Below are positions 54,115-64,000 of a stretch of 64,000 nucleotides of DNA, piece after piece. The DNA lies in contig NC_091671.1 of assembly GCF_042453785.1 (NCBI RefSeq), positions 7,758,001 to 7,822,000 on the forward strand. Direction: 5' to 3'. Every line of letters starts with the position of its first letter. Position 1 is the first letter of the stretch. A program made the translations under genes and the position numbers. This stretch comes from Malus domestica. Taxonomy: Eukaryota > Streptophyta > Magnoliopsida > Rosales > Rosaceae. The notes beneath the pieces were generated by a model. The model did no database searches. It worked only from the letters and a program-made list of their open reading frames with translations, and had not been told where the DNA came from.

Positions 54115-56445
54115 ATGAGTTTTGTTTTCCGAGGGACTAGAGCAGATATTGAAAGTGGCTTTCCAGGACATATTCCCGAACGACCAGCAATGGTATGAGC
54201 ATTAACAAACATGTACATAAAAATTTGTTGCGATTTAGTATACATATCTATTTTGCATCCTGGTCATTTATAACTCATAGATGTCTGTTGATTATGAAAT
54301 GGAAACATAAATGTCATTATGCTGACTTAACACTTATTCCTTTTTTTTTTTTTTTTCAGCGTATACATGCAGCTCGACCAGTTAGTATGAATTCACTGGC
54401 ATTTCTTGTCACGGGTATTGCATTTGTTTCTGGATTTTTGTTCATTGCATGCTGCGTACTAAAGCATAATTGTAATCCATTAGTTGCCTGTTTTCTCAAC
54501 AGTTATACTCCTATTCATGATATTAAACTCTCACCAGATGTCTCCGAACTTTCTGGTATGTTTTCACCATCCAATGTAAGCATACTGGTGATTCACTTTA
54601 GCAATTTGGGAACATAAGACTTATATGATAATTAGGTCATCCTCTGTATCTATGGATGCAGCTGTGGCTAGTTGTGGGTGTCTTTTTGATGGCCACAACC
54701 CTGAGGATGTTTGCAACTTGTCAGCAACTTCAAGCCCAAGCCCGATCACATGCTGCAGCTGCAAGTGGCATGCTCAGTCATACGGAACTGCGACTGCACA
54801 TGCCACCTTCAATAGCTTTTGCAACCAGAGGACGATTACAAGGACTAAGACTCCAGCTGGCACTGCTTGACCGTGAGTTTGATGATCTAGGTACTGTCAT
54901 TCTGTCAGAATGTACTTTTAGGATAAGTTTTGTCATCAGTGTGGCTCACTCTTTGAAGTTAAGTTGATATATTGTTCTATACATTCTATTGCAGATTATG
55001 ATACTTTGAGGGCTCTGGACTCTGATAATGCCTCAACAGCAACTTCAATGAGTGAGGAGGAGATTAATGCTTTACCCGTCCACAAGCACAAAGTCACTGG
55101 CCCAGAGAACGTGTAAGATAGAAAAAAAACACTTGCATCACTATTGCATGATATCACTTATTTGCATCACTTACGAGAAAACAAAAGTTATATATTTGCA
55201 ACTCTTTCATCCATATTAGTATATACCAAATAGAATGTTCTCTCTAACTTTACTGAATGTGGCATTTTTGATAAGATGTTTTTATTTTTTATTTTAGTGA
55301 TGGCTCGTCACTGCAACATGCATCATCATCTTCAGCTCCAGTTGAGGTATTCTCTTAGAATCCTTCCTATGTGTGGGTGGTTCCCTATTTAATAAACATT
55401 GCCCGTTGGTTGTTACTTTTTCTTTGATTTAAACAGCTATGTTTGGTTCCATTTTTTCAACACTCAGGCCTCTTTTGGTGCCAAGGAAATGGATGCTGAC
55501 TCCATTTTCTCCAAGTTGAGGGTAGAACACAGATTAGTCATGAAAGTTGGCATCCATTTCTTCCTTCAATGTTGTTATCAAATCCAGTCCGATCCAATCC
55601 TAGATATCAAACGAGGCCTCAGTGTACAGACTGTGATGGCTAAACATTGTGTAATCTGTGATGGCTGGCTTGGATAGCTTAGACTGTTTACTTTTGTTTA
55701 ATTTTATAGCGGTTGCATCTTTTGCTGTGGCCTTTCTTTCTTCCCAAATGCTTTGTGCACCTTGTCATTTTTATGCGTACATTATGTGGATAGCTTTCAA
55801 TTTCTTAATTCCATTTTTTCCAGCTGACAAAGCAAGATGGGAGCATGAAGGAGCAAGTCTCCAAAAGGATGGACGGGAGCATGAAGGATTTAGAAAATGA
55901 GCTGACATGCAGCATTTGCTTAGAGCAAGTTAACAGAGGGGACCTAGTTCGTAGCTTGCCATGTTTGCATCAGGTACACCCTCTGCTTACTGGTATTAAC
56001 GATATGTCACAAACATTCTCTGAGTCTTAATTTTTGTATAATTACCACAATTTGTTGGATGATGCTGAATTATTTGATGTCTCACAGTACACAATCTCGG
56101 AATTTACCCGTATCAATTTGTGTTTATAATCATTATCATTAGCAGTACATAATGTAATTCGTAAGATCCATTAAATTCGACTTATTTTCTCATACACATT
56201 TTCTTCCATCCTCCCTCTACTACAATACTGGTTTTCCTGACGCAGTTCTTAGGGCCCGTTCGACCCCTTTGTTATTTGGTTTATATGTTCTAATTTCAAC
56301 CTATCATTTCCTTTCGCAGTTCCATGCTAACTGCATAGATCCTTGGCTCCGGCAGCAAGGCACATGCCCTGTGTGTAAATTTAGAGCTGGGTCAACATGG
56401 CAGGAGAGCCGGGAGAGTGGATCGGACGGTTCGGACATGGCATAA
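54115..56445 (+). CDS. SDIR1: SDIR1-type RING-H2 E3 ubiquitin ligase, 8 coding exons
   Basis: Exons 54115-54192, 54360-54414, 54503-54555, 54662-54890, 54995-55112, 55298-55346, 55824-55973 and 56320-56445 join in phase (0,1,0,1,2,0,0) to 285 residues; Arabidopsis SDIR1 is about 273. It opens MSFVFRGTRADIESGFPGHI, then two hydrophobic segments (SLAFLVTVILLFMIL and FLLWLVVGVFLMATTLRM), the conserved TRGRLQGLRLQLALLDREFD, an acidic-Ser linker, and a RING-H2 finger at the C-terminus (CSICLEQV, CLHQFHANCIDPWL, CPVCKF). SDIR1 is an ER-membrane ligase that promotes ABA signalling, salt and drought tolerance by ubiquitinating SDIRIP1. The linker before the RING has a repeated QDGSMKE/MDGSMKD block. 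A possible extra exon lies at 55468-55521. Confidence 0.93.
55468..55521 (+). other. Candidate cassette exon in SDIR1
   Basis: 54 bases (18 codons, ASFGAKEMDADSIFSKLR), phase 0 at both ends, acceptor CACTCAG, donor AGG then GTAGAA. It lies in the 55347-55823 intron and would lengthen the linker without a frame change, giving 303 residues. Use is unproven. Confidence 0.4.
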
Positions 56446-57391
56446 CCATCTGATGAGCCATATACAAATCTGTATAGTAAACCTACCAACATAATTTCGT
56501 AATTTGCAAAATAATGACATTATCTGCATCACTTGGATATAACCAGTATGTTTGAGTTCAGGAATGTAAAACCTCCTTTAATTTTGAATTATTTGACTCA
56601 ATGATGTGTATATATCGTGCGGAATGTGATATCGACGGTGGGAGATGTGACGTGCCATATTAGTATAAAAATCAAGTCTACCACTATTATTTTAAAGTTC
56701 ATCATACTGCTGGATATTGCTTTTTTTTTTCTTTTTTTTTTGTCTTCATCTAGCATCACTTTGATGAATCATATATGTGGTACTTTCCTTTTAATAGAAT
56801 AGAACAGGGATTTTCAAGTATACTCCAGGGTTTTCAAGACATTGAGTTAAATCTCTAATTAAAGATACAATGACTAAGGTCTAACGGTTAAAAACTCGAG
56901 AGTATCAATACTATGTTTGTTCTTTTGCATCTAGCATCGCTCATTATCTCATTATCTCATGATTTGATAAGTCATGTACGTAGTACTTTTCATTCAACTA
57001 GGTAGAATAGGGATTTTTTAATAAACTTTAGGCTATTCGTTATTTCGAAGTTTTAACTGTTAGATCTTTGATAAAAAAAAAAACAATAATCAAGATCTAA
57101 TAATTAAATATTCTGGAGTATACTATATTCCGTATCACAACAGGATTTTTGGATACAATATTGGAATATAGCTTCTATGTCGAACCATATAAGCTAATTG
57201 TGTAGTACATCAAGGCTATACGATCTTCGAAAGTCAAATTGTACTACAAATTGAGAATAAAATGGGACCAAGATTTAGCCGGACAGGTTGTGTTTAATTT
57301 ATTATTTTTAGACCATATAAACAACTACAAGTCTTCGTGTAACTTACCACGCAAATCATTGGTGTGTGAGAGAGGAACTTCATACTCATCA
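56446..57391. other. Spacer between SDIR1 and the ZIP gene
   Basis: 3'UTR of SDIR1 then AT-rich sequence; two related segments (about 56795-56910 and 56995-57120: GGATTTT-AA-ATACTCCAGG/AACTTTAGG, TCTAACGGTTAA, GGAGTAT) look like a diverged direct repeat. The last 150 bp must hold the ZIP promoter and leader. Confidence 0.5.
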
Positions 57392-59181
57392 ATGGCTTCC
57401 ATTCCTTTCGTTAAGTCAACCTTTCTTTTAGCATCTGTGCTCCTCTTATCCCTGCAACCATTCCTAGTCAACGGTCATGGCGGCAGCAACCATGATGATA
57501 GCGGCGGACATAAAGTTGATCTGCATACGAAAGGCTTGGTTTTGGTGAAAGTATGGTGCTTGATTATTCTACTGGTGAGCACTTTCGCCGGTGGCATCTC
57601 CCCCTACTTTTATCGATGGAACGAAAGCTTTCTTCTCATGGGGACGCAATTCGCTGGTGGGGTTTTTCTTGGTACCTCTTTGATGCACTTCTTGAGTGAC
57701 GCAGATGCGACATTTCGTGAGCTTACCACGAAAACATACCCTTTCGCATTCATGCTAGCGTCGGCTGGTTATCTGCTAACCATGCTTGGAGATTGCGTTG
57801 TGCTGTTTGTGACGAGGTCGGGTGAAAGAGAAGCTAGAGTGGAAGTGGAGGAGGGAAGGAATGCTGCACTGCATGATCATAAGGAAGATGGAGAGGACGA
57901 CAACCCAGTTTTCTTGAAGACATCGTCTTTCGGAGACACCATACTTCTCATCCTTGCGCTGTGTTTTCATTCAGTTTTTGAGGGCATTGCTGTTGGAGTT
58001 GCAGGTACTTAATTGAAATATTGTTGAGTTTTATTAACTCATATATATGTCTATTATTCGTATATATCTACCACTCATCATCTTTCATGGTAATTTTTAT
58101 CCATATAAATATGAGAAAATGATTAATTTCAGTTAATTGTTCCTTATATTCTTAATTTTGTTTTTCAAGTATTAACAAGTCTTTATACTTTAAATCAGTG
58201 ATCTTTATGTTTCTCAAAGAGGAAAATAAGAATAAACCAGTTCTTATCTAGTTAAAATCACTTTTAAAGAATTGATTTGTAGGATAAAGAACTAACAATT
58301 TCATCTCATAAATTAACGATAAAATTTGTCACTGATTGTAACAAGCAAGGACCTCACTGAAAAATTGAAACTGCAGGATTCATATGAACCTAAGCGAAAC
58401 AACAAATCCAAACATACATAGAATGCTCAAGTGCTAACTAATTAGTAACTTAATACGTCTCTAAACATTGAAAATGAATTGCAGTATGCATATCTATGCA
58501 TGTATGCATGGAGCTTTGTTCTTAAAGGTATATTTGTAGCTGTAAATTGATCAGGAAACATTTAAATGGCACTTCTGATCGTTTGAAGGACGCACTAAAT
58601 CAGCTAAAAAGCTCGCGGTCAATGTTTACGGTTCAACTTTTTTTTTAGCGAGAGCTAAACCCTAATCTCTAAGTTCCCAAATCCGACTCTAGCTATACCT
58701 TAAAGTAAAAACCGTTGTTGTAACTGACATCCGCTAAAGATCCTATGAGGATTCGGAATCTGAACGCTCGTTTACTTTGTCTATCGCAGATACAAAGTCA
58801 GATGCATGGAGGAACCTATGGACAATATCACTACACAAGATTTTTGCAGCCATTGCTATGGGGATTGCACTACTGAGGATGCTACCCAAAAGAGCATTCT
58901 TAGTAACTGCAGCTTATTCTTTTGCTTTTGCTGTTTCTAGTCCCATTGGAGTAGGCATCGGCATTGCCATCAACGCCACAACTCAAGGACATGTAGCTGA
59001 TTGGATATATGCCATTTCAATGGGACTTGCTTGTGGAGTTTTCATCTATGTTGCAATCAACCATCTCATTGCCAAAGGGTTTAAACCACAAGCTAAATGC
59101 TACTTCGATACTCCAGCTTTCAAGTTCGTTGCTGTGCTTCTTGGAGTGGGAGTCATAGCAATTGTTATGATCTGGGATTAA
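57392..59181 (+). CDS. ZIP2: ZIP-family divalent metal transporter (ZIP2 type), 2 exons
   Basis: Exons 57392-58004 and 58790-59181 (phase 1; donor GCAG then GTACTT, acceptor ATCGCAG) give 334 residues. [15 protein letters not shown] starts a signal peptide; the open frame continues upstream to 57239 but without signal-like residues. Mature part begins [12 protein letters not shown]. Eight membrane segments are expected: [20 protein letters not shown] (TM1), [18 protein letters not shown] (TM2), [20 protein letters not shown] (TM3), the TM4-TM5 metal-site motifs [11 protein letters not shown] and [12 protein letters not shown], then three more ending [17 protein letters not shown]. The [18 protein letters not shown] and [17 protein letters not shown] stretches are typical of ZIP2. 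It would move Zn/Mn (ZIP2 of Arabidopsis, At5g59520) into the cytosol. The TM3-TM4 loop is short and holds only HDH. Confidence 0.94.
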
Positions 59182-59599
59182 TGAACTAATTTTCTTTTTG
59201 ATAGAACGATGCTGAGGCATGGCGACTAAGCTTTACAGTGGGTCAACAATAAATTGGTATTGAATTTGTCATTCATGAGACTTGAACTTAAGGGTCTCTC
59301 ACTCACCAGGGGAAAGAAATACCACTAAACCGCATGATTAATAAATTAAAAAATTAAAAAATTTTGATTATCTTGTATCTGTAATTTTTTTTTGGGGGTC
59401 AGTGATTCTTGTATCTAGTTAAAAATAAGAATGCGTTAGAATGTAATGTAGAACTTGGACATTGGTTATTCTTTTTTTTTTTTCTTTCCATTTTCTGTGA
59501 AAGGTTTATGATCATGTAATCAATACCAAATCCAGTCATCTTTAATAAATGTCCTAAAAGTTCATGTTTGTTGGTTATCCTTATTTATTATAGGCTTAT
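59182..59599. other. 3' flank of the ZIP gene with a degenerate S1 SINE
   Basis: About 59225-59335 inverted S1 blocks: GGTATTGAATTTGTCATTCA, AGACTTGAACTTAAGGGTCT, ATACCACTAAACC. Remaining sequence is 3'UTR and AT-rich spacer. Confidence 0.5.
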
Positions 59600-60488
59600 T
59601 ATATTAACACCCCACAAATTGTTGAATAAACCATACATACTTAATACACATCATATTTGCTTTTTCAATGAAAAAGTATCTTAATACACTCCACTTACTT
59701 CCCCATAATACCCTCACACCTCACATTTTCAATATACACCTTACATTTTAACATGCACCCCACATTTTCTATACACCCCACATTTCTCAAATCTTATAAA
59801 ACTTTTAATTTGGACAAAAAATGCCGACTGGAATTTTGATAAAAGATGCCACTTGGGATTTAAAGTGACACACCCCGACCTAGATCGGGGCATACTGGCC
59901 GTCACGTGAGGGTAACGTAACCATGTGCACAGTGCGGAAGCAATAGAGATATAAAGAAATACGAATAAATAAAGACCAAGTTACCAGCAATACTAGCTAG
60001 GAGAAAGTGCTAGTGCGAGATTAAGTGTGAAATACACAATCAGAGCATAAATAGCCTAAGTGCAGTCCGACTGGACATACAACACCAAGGGTGATCCAAC
60101 AATTGTGATGTTCTGTTAGAACCACCGTCGAAATCCCCATGTGCCACCAAAACACTTCTACCTAAAACCTGGAGGGACGCAAAACATAATGTGTGAGTGG
60201 GCAAAAACAAAGTTTTTCAAAATCATTTCATTTCTCAAAAGTTCTAACCCCTCGCCGTAAAACCTGTATAATTTCCCAGAAAAATGATAATATATGCTAT
60301 ATCAGAAATCATGCTTAAGATGAAAATCCATAGAAATATACCATGCCAAAGTATCTCAACGAAATGCTATAAGTAATCCAGTTAAATGTATAAATGCCAT
60401 ATATCATATCAGCCGGATCCACCTAACGTGACCTGCACGGCTGAGTTTATAGCTCATAACTAATCTCAATCATATCAAATCCTGCACA

Positions 60489-60634
60489 CGAGTCGGAACC
60501 ACCTAAAGTGGTCTGTACGACAAGACTAGGTGTAAAATAAATATACTATAGCGCTACGATCATGTGAAGACTGTGCAAATGATCGTGGGTCACCAACGAG
60601 TCGGAACCACCTAAAGTGGTATGTACGACAAACC
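60489..60634. repeat. Direct repeat inside the large element
   Basis: A 36-bp unit (GAGTCGGAACCACCTAAAGT, one variable base, TGTACGACAA) at 60489-60524 and 60597-60632, 108 bp apart, each followed by a different sequence. Confidence 0.85.
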
Positions 60635-60848
60635 TGTGCACTTAACTTGGATCCAAGGTGAGCATACGGTGCAGGAGGTGAACATCACGTGAAAGACTGT
60701 GCCCTAACTCTGGGCGGGAGCACTAACACTGGGGTGTAGGTTTATGAGCTCTCAATACATCACATCATATCCCGCATAACTGAAGCAATCTCATATCTTT
60801 AATTTATGAACTTACCTGGCATTTACATGTGCGTCTACATCACCAATT

Positions 60849-61778
60849 TGTTGACCCTAAAAAACTACCAAGCCTATGTGGCACGCAGGCTAAGTAATTA
60901 ATAAGCTAATTACGTCATTCAGTTGTGTACGGGGCGTGCCAACTCGACGGTCGAGCTCGGCAGGTGAATAAAATGAGTTGATGTCGCGTTAAGCGTGCTG
61001 CTGACTTCTTGATCTTGCGACTGCGACCGAGCAAGGAACACGTCTCGACATTCAGGTTCTAGAGCCTGAAGACAAGGCTACTAGTTCTGCGAAGTTCACA
61101 AATCGTTGGCGCCAGATTCGGTCATAGTGATTATATTCGTAAGAGTATAAGCACACCGAATCGACACCAAAGTATAGGGGCACAAATACTCAAAATAGAT
61201 ATATGTCTTGATGGTAAATGTGGTTCGACCGTCAAAAAGCTGAACTCTAAAACCTACTTGTGAGTATCCAATCATAAGACAACTCGGCGTTCAATGTGCC
61301 GAGCCTTAGTAACACCCTACTTCGTCGAGAAAGGCTGCTGAGATGACCTCCACCAACAAGGATCCGAAAATCCTTCTCAACCGAGACTTGGATAGATAAC
61401 CAGTCTGCCTCGACGCAGTGCTGTTTATCCAAACTGAAGGTGCTTCGCGATCGGTTGATTCTACGATAACAGTGTTGTTTATCCAAATTAGAACTCATTT
61501 CCCCGATCCAACCTTATCTCGGTCAGTCTTACTTTTATTAGGATTTTGAACTCAACTCGTTATCAGGCCGCATTCAATCTCAAACTCCAACATCCTTATC
61601 CTGTCGAAACTCCTTCTCGTAATAGGACTCACCTACATCCCACATATTCCCAATAGGATACGGCCAGCCTTGACTACGAGGCCCATGAGTTGGATAATCC
61701 CCAACGACTCCTACGCACGATCTCTGGGTCGAGAACAATTCTAAACTCGGCCTAAACCAATATTTTTGAGCCCAAACA
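60849..61778. mobile_element. Candidate solo LTR nested in the large element
   Basis: Starts TGTTGACCCTAAAAAACTAC and ends TTTTTGAGCCCAAACA (TG...CA), with CAATT before and CAATC after, a 4-of-5 match for a 5-bp target duplication. The stretch is richer in CTCGGC/TCGGTC words than its surroundings. No second LTR or polyprotein is present. Confidence 0.4.
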
Positions 61779-62697
61779 CAATCATAAATATATGCAACTA
61801 TTAATGCATAAATAAAATAGGCAGATACTTTTCATGGCATTTCAAAACGTATAATCATTCAAATTCATTTTCTAGGAAAAAAAATCTCAAGTATATAGGT
61901 ATATACGGAAAACCAAAAGCCCACTCACTGGTATGTCGAAAGGTCGTAGCCCTCGAGCCTCAATTGATGGCGCTCGTCCTCCGGATAGGTCTCACCTATA
62001 TGCGAAATAACTAAATAAACATTATTTAAAGCATATACACAAAACTAGGAAATAACTTCGCATACAATACTCAAATGGGGTGTTTGAATATACCAACGTG
62101 ATTTACTCAACACCACGAACATCCCCATATTTTTAGAAGAATTTTCCGAGCACCCACGCGCCCTCACGCGCTAGCCAAGCCACGGCCAAACGCGTCCCCA
62201 TGCGCGGCCAAACCCTAACTGAGTTTAACGGCCGTTAGGAATATTCTGTTAAAACCTTAACAAAAATTAATGGCGTTACCTGACGCCGTTAGAATATTTC
62301 GTTAGACTTGACGAAATATTCCCCTTCGTCTTCCTTGGATCGCCGGAGACCATCGCCGGCGCTGCTGCGGTTGTCGGTTTCTAGAAAAATATTAAAACCT
62401 TCATATCTTCTTCATTTCTGAACCAAAATTCACGAAATTTGTACCAAAATGAAGCTTACAACAAGTAGAACATGTATGTAGTTTAATTGGTTAGGGTTTT
62501 GTTCAACAATGGAGGGTCAGAGAGATTTTGATAGTTGAAGAAGATAAATAATACGTTAAAAGTGATTTGGGGTGTATTTAGAAATTTTTTTTAAAACTTA
62601 ATAAGGTCAAAATTGCCATTGTATAGTAGGGTAAATAAATTATTTAATATTAAATTTTAATATGCGGTGCATTCAACATTTTGTGAGGTGTTAATAT

Positions 62698-64000
62698 AAA
62701 AAACCTTCATTATATTAAATAAGTATTTATGGTACCCAGATTTTTATTCCTCCCCTTTTATTGCACAATTAATGAACTTAGTTTATTTTCTTTTGTGTTT
62801 ATTAGTTACTACCCTAACAATAAAATTAACCTACAAAACCCTAAAAATAAGATTAATCATCAAAATGTTTATTTAATCTAGGAGTATCCAAGCTCCATTT
62901 TGTTTGAGACAGTACTGAGCTCAAACGCATAAACGGATAAACAAAAATGAACAAGAAACGAATAATGCACATCCTGATCTCCACCTATTCCGCACTTAAA
63001 AAAGAGTTCGACTAATGATGTTCCAAAATTCAAGTTGACTTTCGGCTTAGGGAAATTTGAAAGATATAAATTTGCAAGTTTGGATCCACACTCTAATTCA
63101 TATTTTGAATGATAATTTAGATTTCCTAATTCATAAATTGCTATTTTTGACAAAAAAAAAAAATCATAAATTGCTACTGAAAATAAACAAATTTAGGACA
63201 TGGAGTGAAAAATGAAACTATTATTTTGTAATTACCATATGCCTCTTTTAGAGTTAAACAGCTGGAGTTCTATGTGAGAGGATATGCAAAGCAAATATGG
63301 ATTATTGGATTTACTGCTTCTTCCATCGAATGACTTTAATTAAGAGATGCTTTTTTTTCTTTCAGGATTTCTCTTGCTCCCTTCTTTAACCACACCATAA
63401 GAACTTGTGTCCCCCTTCACATGCCCTCTCACTTGCATGTTTTTTTTTTAATTTAATTTATTTATTTTTTGTGGAAACTATCTCACTTGCATGTTTTAGT
63501 CTTCCTCAACACCCATCTCCTTGCCTACAATATCATCATTTCACAGCAGTCTGATCTCTTGGGGGTACATGTATGTGTTCACTTCCAATGCTGCAACAAT
63601 TTGGTCTCCATAGCTGAGTTGTTAATTCATTTTATTATACAAGCAACATCTTATAGTAAATTCATCTAAACTATGACAAGTGGAATTCAAACTTGAGTTT
63701 AGAGAGGGCGGCCGGAAACATATTGCTCTAGCCAACCTGGCTAAACCCTGTTTGTTTTCCCCACTTTTTTTGTAGGTGAAAAAATTTTGCTTGATGTATT
63801 GTAATTTTAGAGTAGCCTACAAGGAGTGTAGTTGGTGTATCAACAAATAAGGGGTAGGGTGAAAACCAAAAACTTTTGTCCAAGAAGAAAAAGGTTTTTC
63901 AAATTACGTTCCTTGGAAGTTTTAAAGTTTAAGCCTGTGTTATGAGTATGGTTATCTGGGGTAATCACAATTAAACCAATCAAGACTAACCTAATTCCAA
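62698..64000. other. AT-rich spacer to the window end
   Basis: ORFs of 91 and 66 codons (62878-63153 minus, 63469-63669 plus) have no recognisable motif. No gene, RNA or definable repeat seen. Confidence 0.5.

Larger units (their letters stand above)
59865..62600. mobile_element. Large repeat of retroelement type, GACACACCCCGACC start
   Basis: Starts AAAGTGACACACCCCGACCT...CGGGGCATACTGGCCGTCAC, a start I associate with widespread plant retroelement repeats. Inside, GAGTCGGAACCACCTAAAGT-GT-TGTACGACAA occurs at 60489 and 60597, with a related AGCCGGATCCACCTAACGTG at 60410, and the ATCATGTGAAGACTGTGC block recurs near 60685. No gag or pol frame is visible. Boundaries are approximate. Confidence 0.45.
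59600..62697. mobile_element. Terminal-inverted-repeat element interrupted by later insertions
   Basis: Left end TATATTAACACCCCACAAAT then TGTTGAATAAACC (59600-59632); right end inverted TATATTAACACCTCACAAAA then TGTTGAATGCACC (62665-62697). About 265 bp at the left and 100 bp at the right belong to it; the middle (about 59865-62600) is foreign. Class not determined. Confidence 0.6.

Noticed and set aside
55399..55677. 92-codon ORF in the SDIR1 intron
   Set aside because: Only the 18-codon part with splice signals is considered (as a cassette exon); the rest has no family features.
57239..57391. 51-codon N-terminal extension of the ZIP protein
   Set aside because: No signal-like or conserved residues; the signal peptide starts at MASIPF.
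1..64000. CRISPR arrays, operons, ribosome binding sites, prophage or plasmid features
   Set aside because: This is eukaryotic nuclear DNA with spliced genes; no spaced identical repeats of CRISPR type were seen.

Overview
This is a 64 kb piece of a plant nuclear chromosome, from a eudicot. The genes have GT-AG introns, chloroplast transit peptides and plant-only families (TOC75, PPR-E, a LUX-type GARP factor, RDUF-type RING, SDIR1). The spacers are AT-rich and full of MITEs, SINEs and nested transposon debris. The style of the repeats suggests Rosaceae (apple/pear type). That is an inference; the sequence alone does not prove the species.

Layout. 1-23 kb is gene-dense: 3' end of TOC75 (+), a plastid J-domain protein (-), an intron-less PPR protein (+), a LUX/BOA-type clock GARP factor (-), a small unrecognised plastid membrane protein (+), and a 9-exon Pumilio RNA-binding protein (-). 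23-44 kb has no host gene that I can support. It holds a 1001-bp foldback element with a 9-bp target duplication, a PIF/Harbinger element carrying a Myb/SANT exon, a second Harbinger-type element, two hAT-like elements lying head to head, several tRNA-derived SINEs and many MITEs. 44-59 kb holds three genes on the + strand: an RDUF-type RING E3 ligase (intron-less), SDIR1 (RING E3 with membrane segments, about 8 coding exons plus a 5'UTR intron) and a ZIP2-type metal transporter (2 exons). 59-64 kb is a nested repeat block with a possible solo LTR, then AT-rich spacer.

Gene order matters here. From memory of Arabidopsis locus numbers, ZIP2, RDUF2, BOA, PPR and DnaJ are At5g59520, 59550, 59570, 59600 and 59610, and RDUF1, LUX and TOC75-III are At3g46620, 46640 and 46740. 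The window thus seems to hold both halves of one Arabidopsis duplicated segment in a single collinear run. Pumilio and SDIR1 appear to be additions relative to that block.

Functionally the genes are independent units, not an operon. Two themes recur: plastid biogenesis (TOC75, J-protein, the small membrane protein) and ABA/drought ubiquitin signalling (RDUF and SDIR1, 9 kb apart). Two promoters carry recognisable sites: evening elements upstream of the LUX-type gene, and ABRE motifs plus a TATA box upstream of SDIR1. Exon coordinates were worked out by hand from splice-site consensus, reading phase and family similarity; no alignment was run.
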